The notes under the pieces are model-generated. The model was given only the letters and a program-made list of their open reading frames with translations, ran no database searches and was not told the origin of the DNA. 64,000 bases of DNA from Ehretia macrophylla (taxonomy: Eukaryota > Streptophyta > Magnoliopsida > Boraginales > Ehretiaceae): the NCBI GenBank assembly GCA_037974665.1, contig CM075783.1, positions 38,696,712 through 38,760,711 of the forward strand. The letters run 5' to 3'. Of this stretch, positions 46,755 through 57,154 are shown in pieces. The first letter of the stretch is position 1; each line of letters starts with the position of its first letter. The position numbers and the translations under genes are program-made.

Positions 46755-49200
46755 TGTGAGACCCCATATTTTGTCTAACCTCAATTTGTGTGTTTTGCCT
46801 CGTTTTGCCTGCTTTGACCTGTTTATGTATTATATGAGTCAGAATGTGTTAGAAATGTGATTTATATTCCTAATACATGCTATATGTGCATTCATGAAAT
46901 TTTCATAAAAAACGGAATTAAAAATTTTATCGCCGGTTTTAGTGAATAGTACTTTGAGCACCTGTCCGCTAAAAATTTTACAGGGCTGTTTTAAACATTT
47001 TAAAACCTAGTCCTCGGATATTAATAGACCCGTGTTTGATTAAAACGGATTTGGAATCGGTTTTGGAGTTGTAAAGGTTTTTACACTTTCTTTTGCAAGA
47101 ATTTTGAGTTTTAAGCCGACTTGGGTGAAAATGTTTTAATGTAAAACTCTTTGTCACCTAAAATATAATGTCTAGAATTAATTTAGGTGTCAATTTAATA
47201 GTTGAGCAAGAAATAGTCAATAAATGAATTAAAAGACTAGAAATAATTAAATGACTAAATAAAACAACTTTGACCCTCTTTTAATTTGTTTGACCTTTAC
47301 TTAATATGCATCAACACACACTTCCAAAGCACAAAAACATACTCTCACACACATACATGGCCGAGAGCCATTAGAGAGAAAAAGAGAAAGAAACTCAAGC
47401 TTTTTCAAAGAGATTTTTCAATAGAACTTGTAATTAAAGGCCAATCTTCATCAACCAAAGCTTGATTCCACCTCTTGAGCATCCATTGAGCATCTTTGTT
47501 GCTTCAAAACACATCAAAGGTGAAAGAAAAATTCTAGATCTCAAAATGTCATTTTTATGTTTTTGCGTATAATTGTATTTTGAACCGTTAGAAAGTTTAA
47601 TTGATGTTATATTATTGCTCAGTGCATGCTAAGGATCGTTTAAATGCGTGTATATAAGATTTGAACCGTTGTAGCAAGAATTTTTATTTTCGGGGATTAA
47701 AAGTTGAGTTATTAGCTATTTGGTGACTATTATGAGTTGTAGTGGTTGGAATCGATTGCTGTCAATTTGTAAAAGTTTGTAAAATACGGAGTAGTGCCGT
47801 TGTAATGCCAAAATTTTGATTGAGATGTTGGTGCAAAAACCTGGAAATTTCAGCCTAGGTGCATTAAGGTTTTAGGGCTGTTGGGCTTGATTTGGATGTA
47901 TTTTGGTTGGTTTCTGAGAGGGCTAATGTAGTTGATTGAATGAGTGGCTAATTGGAATTTGATTGGAGTTGTTTGGATTAGTAGAATATAAGTTATGATT
48001 ATTTGAAGTTTTGGTTATCTTTCTTTAAAATGTTGTTATATGCCTTTAGATGATCGGGTGGTGTTTGAGTGATTGAATTATGAGTTGTTGATTGTTAGAT
48101 TAGGGTTTGATTGTGTGTCTAATGCATGTTAAGTTGGGTGGCTTACTTTGTCATCTAACTTAGTTGTTTAGTTGTTAATTGGGTAATTGATGTTGTGTTG
48201 TTGTAGTGTTATTAATTGATTGATGTATTATTGATTATTGATTATTAATTATTGAATATTGATTATTGATGAACCGGGAGATAGTCAACGGAAAAGGTTG
48301 TCCTCCTATGATTGATTGTTTATTATTATTGCTGAGTCTTGGTATGCATGTGCCACCTCTCGAGCGGTATTGGGCCGTCGGGTTGAAAACAGCATGGCTA
48401 TCAGAGGCTACCCTCATCTCGTATGGGCGGAGATTCCATGGAGGGTAGGGCTAATGAGGTACCTCCGATGTGTGTGTCATGGGGGTGATAAAAAGTTGGT
48501 TGAGATCGTGATGGCGTTTGGAGCTACACCAACTGTAATATCCTTTATTGAATGGTCATTATAGTTATGTGTTTATATTGTTATTGATGTTTATTATTGT
48601 GTTTACTGCTCAAAGGATCATTTTCAAGGGGTATAGTAAATACTATTAGAGATCTATTGGATCCTTACTGGGCTTGTTTTATATAAGCTCACTCTTAATT
48701 ATTGCATGAATGCAGGTGTTACAGATTCTGACTACGGGTACGTGCCTTTTGAAGAGGGTAATGTGCCGTATGTGGATGAGTCTTATGTCCAGGAGTCATT
48801 GCCATGAGATTATCTTAGTTGTTGTAAAACAATGTATTGTATAACCTATCTTAATATAAAGACATGTTTATGATGATTTAGTAGTCTTTATTTTGATCAT
48901 GATTAGATTACTAAGTTGGTTATAACCTATTTTGAAATGTATGTATATCCTATGTACTAAGTTGGAACGGAGGCGTATAACTATGAATGGGTTGTTGAAG
49001 GAATGATTATTGTATAATATGATTATGTTGTATGTTATTAATTTAATTGAAGAGTTGATTGTTGAATGGTTGTGGAGTTAGTTGTATGTTATTTTTAAGA
49101 CATTGGTTTAGGGCCTCGGTGCCTTAATTACTATCATTATACTGCCAAAATTCCGTTGCGTCCTAACTGATTACAGGTGGGGTCGAGTTGGGGCGTGACA
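46755..49200 (+). repeat. A 3' LTR (2446 bp)
   Basis: Starts TGTGAGACCCC, ends GGGGCGTGACA, then TGTGC duplication. It has the ATTGATT simple repeat (48222-48271) and the micro-ORF (48706-48807). Confidence 0.92.
48706..48807 (+). CDS. LTR micro-ORF, 33 aa (A 3' LTR copy)
   Basis: MNAGVTDSDYGYVPFEEGNV, then PYVDESYVQESLP and TGA. It differs from the copy in A's own 5' LTR at a handful of codons and is still open. Confidence 0.4.
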   Translation: MNAGVTDSDYGYVPFEEGNVPYVDESYVQESLP

Positions 49201-49880
49201 TGTGCTGCCCTACCTTTCAATCGATACACAGTTCTGGAGGCCGATCATGAGTGCTACAGGTATGGGAGCTATCTTGGTCAGGGAAGGCTAAGACGGCGCC
49301 TCGCATATAGGTAGCAAGAGGGCACTTATGCCCCGACGGTGGGGCCTTATGGGGAAGGGCCCAGCCCAATAAAGGCAGCACACCCCCTACTTCAAGCGCA
49401 CTTTTGTATCGACTGAATCACTCTTTTGGTCTAGTCGGTGGAACCGGTGAACCACGCGAGTTGGTTAGATACGTAGGGCAGAGGGCTTGTAGTACTCCCT
49501 TTTCTTGACCCAACATTTTATTCCCTTCGGTAGTGAATCGCCTACTAAAAAAAGGGGCAGGCCTACACGCCTTATTTGAGACTACTAAGGTAGGCGGTGG
49601 ACTCTTTCATTAGGGAAGGGAAGAAAGGGCCTAAGCACAGCAAATGCTATACACTTGAGTGCCAAAGGAAAAAGAGACCTTATCTTTTTTTTTTCCATGC
49701 CTGTTCGGACATACGATTCCCGCAGAAGATCAAGTTGGTGAGTCGTGTGATGGTAAACCTTCCCGCACGGTTCGGAGAGCACTGAATTAGAATGAGAGGT
49801 TTACTACCACATCATTGCATGCAAGAGGAGCTCTCTCGATTCGTCGATTGGTCCGACTCGTAATTCACTTATGACCCTGT
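49201..49880 (+). other. nad5: nad5 intron 1, 3' part (group II)
   Basis: Resumes the intron broken by A at 19606. It holds domain V (49740-49773) and runs to exon 2. The border with exon 2 is set by the known exon length of about 1216 bases and by frame. Confidence 0.82.
49740..49773 (+). other. Group II intron domain V of nad5 intron 1
   Basis: GAGTCGTGTGATGG-TAAA-CCTTCCCGCACGGTTC has the 34-base length, the terminal hairpin and the GCACGGTTC 3' arm of domain V, the catalytic core of group II introns. The AGC triad position reads AGT and the stem has mismatches, in line with decay in the nucleus. Confidence 0.75.
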
Positions 49881-50488
49881 GTTCGATAGCCCGACCGTAG
49901 TGATGTTAATTGTGGTTACATTCATAAGTAGTTTGGTCCATCTTTATTCTATTTCATATATGTCTGAGGATCCGCATAGCCTTCGATTTATGTGTTATTT
50001 ATCCATTCCTACTTTTTTTATGCCAATGTTGGTAACTGGAGATAACTCTCTTCAATTATTCCTAGGATGGGAGAGAGTAGGTCTTGCTTCATATTTGTTA
50101 ATTCATTTCTGGTTTACACGACTTCAGGCAGATAAAGCAGCTATAAAAGCTATGCCTGTCAATCAAGTAGGTGATTTTGGATTAGCTCCTAGAATTTCGG
50201 GTTGTTTTACTCTTTTTCAAACAGTAGACTTTTCAACCATTTTTGCTTGTGCTAGTGCCCCCATAAATTCTTGGATTTCTTGCAATATGAGATTGAATGC
50301 CATAACTCTTATTTGTAATTTACTTCTTATCGGTACTGTTAGAAAATCCACACAGATAGGATCGCATACTTGGTCACCTGATGCTATAAAGGGTCCCACT
50401 CCAGTATCCACTTTGATTCATATAGCTACTATGGTAACAACTGGCATTTTCATGCTAGCAAGGTGCTCCCCTTTATTTGAATACCCAC
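49881..50488 (+). pseudogene. nad5: nad5 exon 2, first half (NUMT copy)
   Basis: Reads [59 protein letters not shown] and ends [10 protein letters not shown] at the border with E. This is the proton-antiporter-like membrane core of ND5. No stop or frame change is seen in this half, but conserved residues differ (for example GWERVG for GWEGVG). The frame continues exactly at 59605 after E. Confidence 0.95.
50484..50488. repeat. Target duplication CCCAC, left side of E
   Basis: CCCAC precedes the TGTGAGACC start of E and is repeated perfectly at 59600-59604. Because the target is a known gene, the empty site can be read with certainty. Confidence 0.95.
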
Positions 50489-52112
50489 TGTGAGACCCCA
50501 TATTTTTGCCTAACCTCAATTTGTGTGTTTTGTCTCGTTTTGCATACTTTGACCTGTTTATGTGTTATATCTGTCAGAATGTGTTAAAAATGTGATTTAT
50601 ATTCCTAATACATACTATATGTGCATTCATGAAATTTTCAAAAAAAACGGAATTAGAAATTTTATCGCAAGTTTTAGTGAATAGTATGTTGAACACCTGT
50701 CTGCTAAATTTTTTACAGGGGTGTTTTAAACGTTTTAAAACCTAGTCCTCAGGTATTAATAGACCCGTGTTTGATTAAAAACGGATTTGGAATCGATTTT
50801 AGAATTTTAAAGGTTTTTACATTTTCTTTTACAAGAAATCGAGTTTTAAGCCGACTCGAGTGAAAATGTTTTAATGTAAAACTCTTTGTCACCTAAAATA
50901 TATTGTCTAGAATTAACTTAGGTGTCAATTTAATAGTTGAGCAAGAAATAGTCAAAAATAGGATTTAAAAGACTAAAAATACAAAAAATAAACTAAGGAA
51001 ACTAACTCTGACTATTTTAATTGTTTTACCTTTACTTAATATGCATCAACACATACTTGCAAAGCACAAAACACCATCATACACACACACACACACAAGG
51101 CTGAGACATCCATAGGAGAAAAGAAGAAAGAAAACACAAGGTTTTTCAAGGAGATTTTTCAATAAAACTTGCAATTAAAGGCCAATCTTCATCAACCAAA
51201 GCTTGATTCCACCTCTTGAACATCCATTGATCATCTTTCTACCCTCAAAACACATCAAAGGTGAGAGAAAAATTCTAGATCTCAAAATGTCATTTTTATG
51301 TTTTTGCGTATAATTGCATTTTGAACCGTTAGAAAGTTGAATTGATATTATATTATTGTTCAGTGCATTCTAAGGATCGTTTATATGCGTTTATATAAGA
51401 TTTGAACCGTTGTAGCATGAAATTTTATTTTTGGGTATTAAAAGTTGAGTTATTAGCTATTTGATGATTATTTTGAGTTGTAGTGGTTGGAATCGATTGC
51501 CGTCGATTTGTAAAAGTTTGTTAAATACGGGGTGGTGCCGTTGTAATGCCGAAATTTGGATTGTGATGTTGGTGTGAAAATTCAGAAATTTCAGCCTAAG
51601 TGCATTGAGGTTTTAGGACTGTTGGGCTTGAATTGGATGTATTTTGGTTGGTTTCTAAGGGGGCAAATTTAATTGATTGAGTGAGTGAGTGATAGGAATG
51701 GGTTTGGAGTTGTTTGGATTAGTAGAATGTAAGTTATGATTATTAGAAGTTTAGGTTGTCTTTCTTTAAAATGTTGTTGTATGCTTTTAGATGATCGGGT
51801 GGTGTTTGAGTGATTGAATTGTGAGTTGTTGACGGTCAGATTAGGGTTTGGTTGCGTGTCTAATGCATGTTAAGTTAGGTGGCCTACTTTGTCATCTAAC
51901 TTAATTGTTTAGTTGTTAATTGATTAATTGATGTTGTGTTGTTGTAATGTTATTAATTGATTGATGCATTATTGATTATTGATTATTGAATATTGATTAT
52001 TGATGAACCGGGAGATAGTTTAGAGCCTCGGTGTCTTAATTACTGTCGTTATGCTGCTGAAATTCCGTTGCATCCTGATTGATTGTAGGTGGAGTCGAGT
52101 TAGGGCGTGACA
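50489..52112 (+). repeat. E 5' LTR
   Basis: Starts TGTGAGACCCC and ends TTAGGGCGTGACA. It is shorter than its 3' partner and has no micro-ORF region. Confidence 0.9.
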
Positions 52113-52117
52113 TTAAG

Positions 52118-52129
52118 TGGTATCAGAGC
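52118..52129 (+). other. E primer-binding site
   Basis: TGGTATCAGAGC a few bases after the 5' LTR, the initiator-Met tRNA site. Confidence 0.9.
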
Positions 52130-52403
52130 ATATGTTAGTTTTCAGTCGGGGTATTCTCGGAATGTGGGTAATGGTCTTAGCATGAAAGTATGTATGAAAT
52201 GAAAGAAAAGTAAACTATGTGTTAATGTGATTAAATGATTAAGTGATTATGTGATTTATTGTTTATGTGATTATGTGATCAATTTGTTTATGTGATTGAT
52301 ACTAAAGTGATTTATGTGTTTATGTGAATTGTTGTTTATTTGCTAATAATTGTCTATAGCCTATCTATGTGCTCTAACATGTGCTAGCTCTTTGATAAGT
52401 AGA

Positions 52404-53560
52404 ATGATTGGTAGACCGAGAACGGGAGGTAGGCCCGTAGCAATTGACGAGGTTCCGGGTAATGTGGCACCGGGCCGAGAAAGGGATGATGATCGTTTGA
52501 ATCAGCCATGGATAAGATTGCTGAGGTTATGACCGGTCAGGCACAGTTGCTAGCAGGGTAGGCTGCCCAAGCTCAGACTTTGCAGGCGCAGTTACTGAAT
52601 GTACAGGGTGGATACCACGGGCGTGGTACACTGAAGAAGTTCTTGGGGTATTATCCACCGAGGTTTCAGGGGAAACCAGATGATTGGAAAGCCGATGCAT
52701 GGATTAGTAAAGTGGAGAAAATATTTGACCCTATGGATTGTACTGATGAAAGAACGGTCACCTTTGTCGTTTATTTGTTTGATGATGAGGCAAAGGAGTG
52801 GTGGCGCACAGTGAAATCTAGTTGGGAGACCCAGGGTATTCCGTATGTTTGGGATACCTTTCTGAGAGCTTTCCGGGCGAAATATGTCCCGAGGATTTCA
52901 CAGGAGATGAGAGAGGCTGAGTTTATGTCTCTAGTTCAGGGGGATGCTTCAATGGCTCAGTATGAGGCCACATTTACTAGACTATCCCGGTATGCAACGG
53001 AGTTTGTGGCTGACAAGGAGCGCAAGAGTCGTAGGTTTATGTTGGGTTTGAAGCCCAAGATTCAGGATGCGATGGCCCTGAATCTGTATGATATACTTAC
53101 AGAGGCCTTTGATGCAGCTTCTAGGTTAGAGAAGAGAAAGGGGGAATAAATCGGACCTAGTCAGCCTAGCAAGAGGCCCTTTCAGCCGCAGGGTCAGCAA
53201 GGTATGTATAGACCTTCGGTACAGTAGGGTGGTTATAGGCGTGCAGTGCAGCAAGGTTCTTTCAGACCGCAGGGTCAGCAGGGGTCTTATCAGGCTCAGC
53301 TGTAGTTTAGGCTGGGCCAGTCTCAGGGTCCATATCGTCCTCGTGTTATGAGACCTCAGCAGCAGGCTGGTACAACTGCTTTCTTGGGTTCTGGTTCTTC
53401 TAGGGGCAGTGGTAGTGTTTCATCACCGTAGTGTACTTACTGCAAGCGTAAGGGCCATGTGGAGGCCGACTGGAGGGCGAATGCAGGAACGTGTTGAGGT
53501 TGCAGCAGCAATCAACATAGGGTGAAGGATTGCTATAGATATTGAGGAATTGAGGGTCGG
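52404..53560 (+). pseudogene. E gag (fossil)
   Basis: Opens MIGRPRTGGRPVAIDEVPGN. The capsid-like region (FLGYYPPRFQGKPDDWKADA, DDEAKEWWRTVKSSWETQG) is well kept, then a glutamine/proline-rich linker and remnants of two zinc knuckles near 53440-53530. It is broken. Confidence 0.85.
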
Positions 53561-53644
53561 GTAGCGACCTAGGGTTATCAGGGTCGACCTACTGGTGGTG
53601 CACCTCAGCAGCAGCGGGTTCAGGCTCAAGCCTACACAGTTGAT

Positions 53645-55500
53645 TTGGAGGAGATACCTAAGGAGACTGCAGTGGTGGAAGGTAACTTCTTTATACTTGA
53701 TCAACTTGCTAAAGTGTTGATTGATTCTGGTGCTACGCATTCTTTCATTACTCCTGCTTGTATGCAATGTGTTAATATGCAACATGCAAGACTGCTTTAT
53801 GTGGTTGAGATTAGTACTTCTTTGACTGATAAGTATGTGACTGGCTTAGTATGTAAAGATTGTAAAATACATGTTAAGGGGTATAATTTTCCTTCGGACC
53901 TTATCTTATTTCCTATCTGGGGGTACGATGTTATTTTGGGTATGGATTGACTTCTAAGGATGATGCCCAGTTAAACTGTAGAACGAAGGTAGTATGGCTA
54001 CAGTTGCCAGATCAACCAGTAGTAGAGGTAGCAGGGAACCGGGGTGCTAAGATAAGTTTTGTCATCTCAGCAACTAAAGCCGTTAAGTTGGTAAGTAAGG
54101 GGTATCCGGGTTATCTAGTTTATTTGATCAAGAATCCATCTGATAAGCTACAGCTGGAGGAAGCTCCTATTATTAGGGAATATCTCAATGTATTTCCCGA
54201 GGAGTTGCCAGGGTTGCCGCCAGAGAGAGATGTGGAGTTTGTGATCAATCTTATTCCTAGTACTCAACCTATTTCTAAATCAGCGTACCGGATGGCACCA
54301 GCTGAGTTGAAGGAGCTGGAAACTCAGTTGCAGGAGTTAATTGAGAAACGTTTCGTTCAACAGAGTTCTTCACCCTGGGGAGCATTCGTTTAATTTGTGA
54401 AGAAGAAAGATGGTACCTTGAGATTATGCATTGACTATCGTGGTTTGAATCAAGTGACTATCAAGAACAAGTATCCTTTGCCATTGATTGACGAGTTGTT
54501 TGATCAACTTCAGGGAGCCAAAGCCTACTCTAAGTTTGACTTGAGGCAGGGGTATTATCAGCTACGGATTCGCACGGAGGATGTTCCGAAGTCTGCCTTT
54601 AGGACTCGGTACGGGCATTATGAGTTTGTAGTTATGCCCTTTGGATTAACTAATGCACCAACAGCATTTATGGATCTTATGCATCGAGTTTTTCAACCAT
54701 ACTTGGACTAGTTCATGGTGATCTTTATTGATGATATCTTGGTATATTCTAAGTCTGAATCGGAGCACGAGCAACATCTACGGCTTGTCTTACAGAAGCT
54801 ACAAGAGCATCAGTTGTTTGCAAAGTTCAGCAAATGTGAATTTTTACTACAATGCATATCTTTTCTTGGCCATGTTATCACAAAAAGCAGTATTTCTGTA
54901 GATCCCACTAAGATTGAAGCGGTGATGTCTTGGAAATGGCCAGAGAATGTTTCAGAGGTTCGTAGCTTTCTTGGCTTATCGGGTTATTACCGTAGGTTTG
55001 TGAAAGACTTTTCTAATATTGTCGTGCCACTTTCTAAGTTAACTCAGAAATAGACTAGCTTTGTTTGGGATGAGAAATGTAAGAATGGGTTTCAGGAGTT
55101 GAAAAATAGATTGACTACCTCTCCAGTACTTGCTCTACCAGAGGGGACCGATAATATGGTTATCTACCGTGATACATCCAAGGAGGGCTTGGGATATGTA
55201 CTTATGCAGAATGGTCGGGTTGTTGCCTATGCATCTAGGAAGTTAAAACCGTATGAGGTGAATTATCCGACTCATGATCTTGAGTTGGCAGCTGTTGTTT
55301 TCGCACTGAAAAAGTAGCATCATTATCTGTGGGGCAGTAAGTTCGAGATTTTCACTGATCATAAGAGTCTTAAGTATTTGTTCTCACAGAAGGAGTTGAA
55401 TATGCGTCAACAGAGGTGGATGGAACTTCTCGGAGATTATAATTGTTCTATCAGTTATCTGCCTGGGAAGGCAAATGTTATGGCAGACGCTCTTAGCCAC
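53645..55500 (+). pseudogene. E protease, RT and RNase H (fossil)
   Basis: Protease: [17 protein letters not shown] near 53710. [22 protein letters not shown] near 54420, [12 protein letters not shown], then [19 protein letters not shown] near 54720. RNase [29 protein letters not shown] and SQKELNMRQ. It is broken. Confidence 0.88.
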
Positions 55501-55559
55501 AAGGCGAGTGTTTCTTGTTTGGCTGTCAAGAAGTGGGAGGTTCTTGAGGAATTCACTTA

Positions 55560-57140
55560 TTGGAGACCATAGTTGACTCAGGTTGGGGTGATGTGTTCAC
55601 ATCTTCGTATTCAGCCTTTATTGCTGTCTCAGATCAGGGAAGCTCAGCAACTCGATGTTAAACTTCAGAAGATCAAGGATCAGATCATGGATGATCAGTC
55701 TCGCTTCAAATTACATGAGGATGGTATTCTTCAGTTTCATAACAGGGTTTGTGTTCCCAATGAACCGAGCTTGAGGCGAGGCATTCAGGAGGAGGCTCAT
55801 AATTCTAAGTACACCATTCATCCTGGTGGAAACAAGATGTATCGAGATTTGAAGCAACATTACTGGTAGAATAATATGAAGAGTGAAGTTGCTCAGTTTG
55901 TATCTAGATGTTTGACTTGTCAGCGAGTGAAAGTTGAGCATCAACGACCTACCGGTTTGCTTCAGCCATTGGCTATACCACAGTGGAAATGGAAGCATAT
56001 TACGATGGACTTAGTCACTGGTTTGCTTCAGCCGTTGGCTATACCACAGTAGAAATAGAAGCATATTACGATGGACTTAGTCACTGGTTTGCCTACCACA
56101 CCGAGAGGTAATGATGCAGTTTGGGTTGTCGTGGATCATTTGACAAAGACAGCTCACTTTATTTTGATGGGGATGGGAGATGAAGTTGCAAGGTTGACGG
56201 ATCTTTATTTGGATCAGATTGTTAGACTTCACGGAATTCTATCTAGTATTGTCTCAGATCGAGATGTTTGATTTACTTCTCGCTTGTGGGAGAAACTTCA
56301 GGAGACTTTGGGTTCTCAGCTTAAATTCAGTACAGCGTATCATCCACAGACCGACGAGAACTATTCAAATTCTGGAAGATATGCTCAGGGCTTGTGTTCT
56401 GGACTTCGGGAAGAACTGGGATAAATATTTACCACTTGCCGAGTTTTCTTATAACAATAGTTATCAAGCAACTATTGGGATGGCACCTTTTGCAGCTCTT
56501 TAAGGTCGTAAGTGCCATTCGCCTTTGTATTGGGATAAAGTAAGGGAGATGAAGACTATTGATCTGACTATTATGCTAGAGCTTCTAGAGAAGATTGAGA
56601 ATGTTCGGTTGATCAGGTAGAGAATGCTTACAGTGCAAAGCAGATTCAAGAGTTATGCTGATAAGCGTCATCGGGACTTGGAGTCTATAGTCAGAGATCG
56701 GGTTTTCTTGAGATTGTCTCCTCGTAAGGGGTTTGCTCGATATGGTAAAGGCAGAAAGCTGAGTCCAAGGTTTGTAGGTCCATTTGAGATCACCGGCAGA
56801 GTTGGCAAGTTGGCATATCAGTTGGCTTTACTTGAGAATTTCTCTAATGTTCATAATGTCTTTCACGTGTCCAATTTGTGGAAGTATAATCCAGATCCTT
56901 CTTATATTCTAGAGCCAGAGCCGTTACAACTTCGTGAGAATCTGACTTATGGTGAGAGACCGATTTGCATTCTTGATAAGATGGAACGGGAACTGAGATC
57001 GAAGAAGATTCCGATGGTCAAAGTGTTGTGAATGCATCACGGAATTGAGGAGGCTACTTGGGAAAGGCGAGATCAGATGCAGCAGCAGTACCCAGATCTT
57101 TTTCGTTCAGCAAGTAAGAATTTCGGGGATGAAATTTCTT
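55560..57140 (+). pseudogene. E integrase and chromodomain-like end (fossil)
   Basis: Carries the [16 protein letters not shown] zinc region and the core near 56070-56500. At about 55960-56090 a block of roughly 70 bases appears twice in tandem. The FVGPFEITGRVGKLAYQLAL and GIEEATWERRDQM end leads to the polypurine tract at about 57141-57154. It is broken. Confidence 0.87.
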
Positions 57141-57154
57141 TAAGGGGGGGAGAA

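Larger units (their letters stand above)
19607..49200 (+). mobile_element. A: Ty3/gypsy Tekay-like element carrying nested elements B, C and D
   Basis: A is 2446-bp LTR, primer site, gag, protease, RT, RNase H, integrase, chromodomain-like end, polypurine tract and 2446-bp LTR, spread over 29.6 kb because B sits in its 5' LTR and C (with D inside) in its RT region. Removing the guests restores equal LTR lengths. It inserted in nad5 intron 1. The first 0.4 kb of the LTR pair differs by about 8%, so it is one of the older insertions, perhaps a few million years. It is broken, with roughly ten or more breaks in the coding part. Confidence 0.92.
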
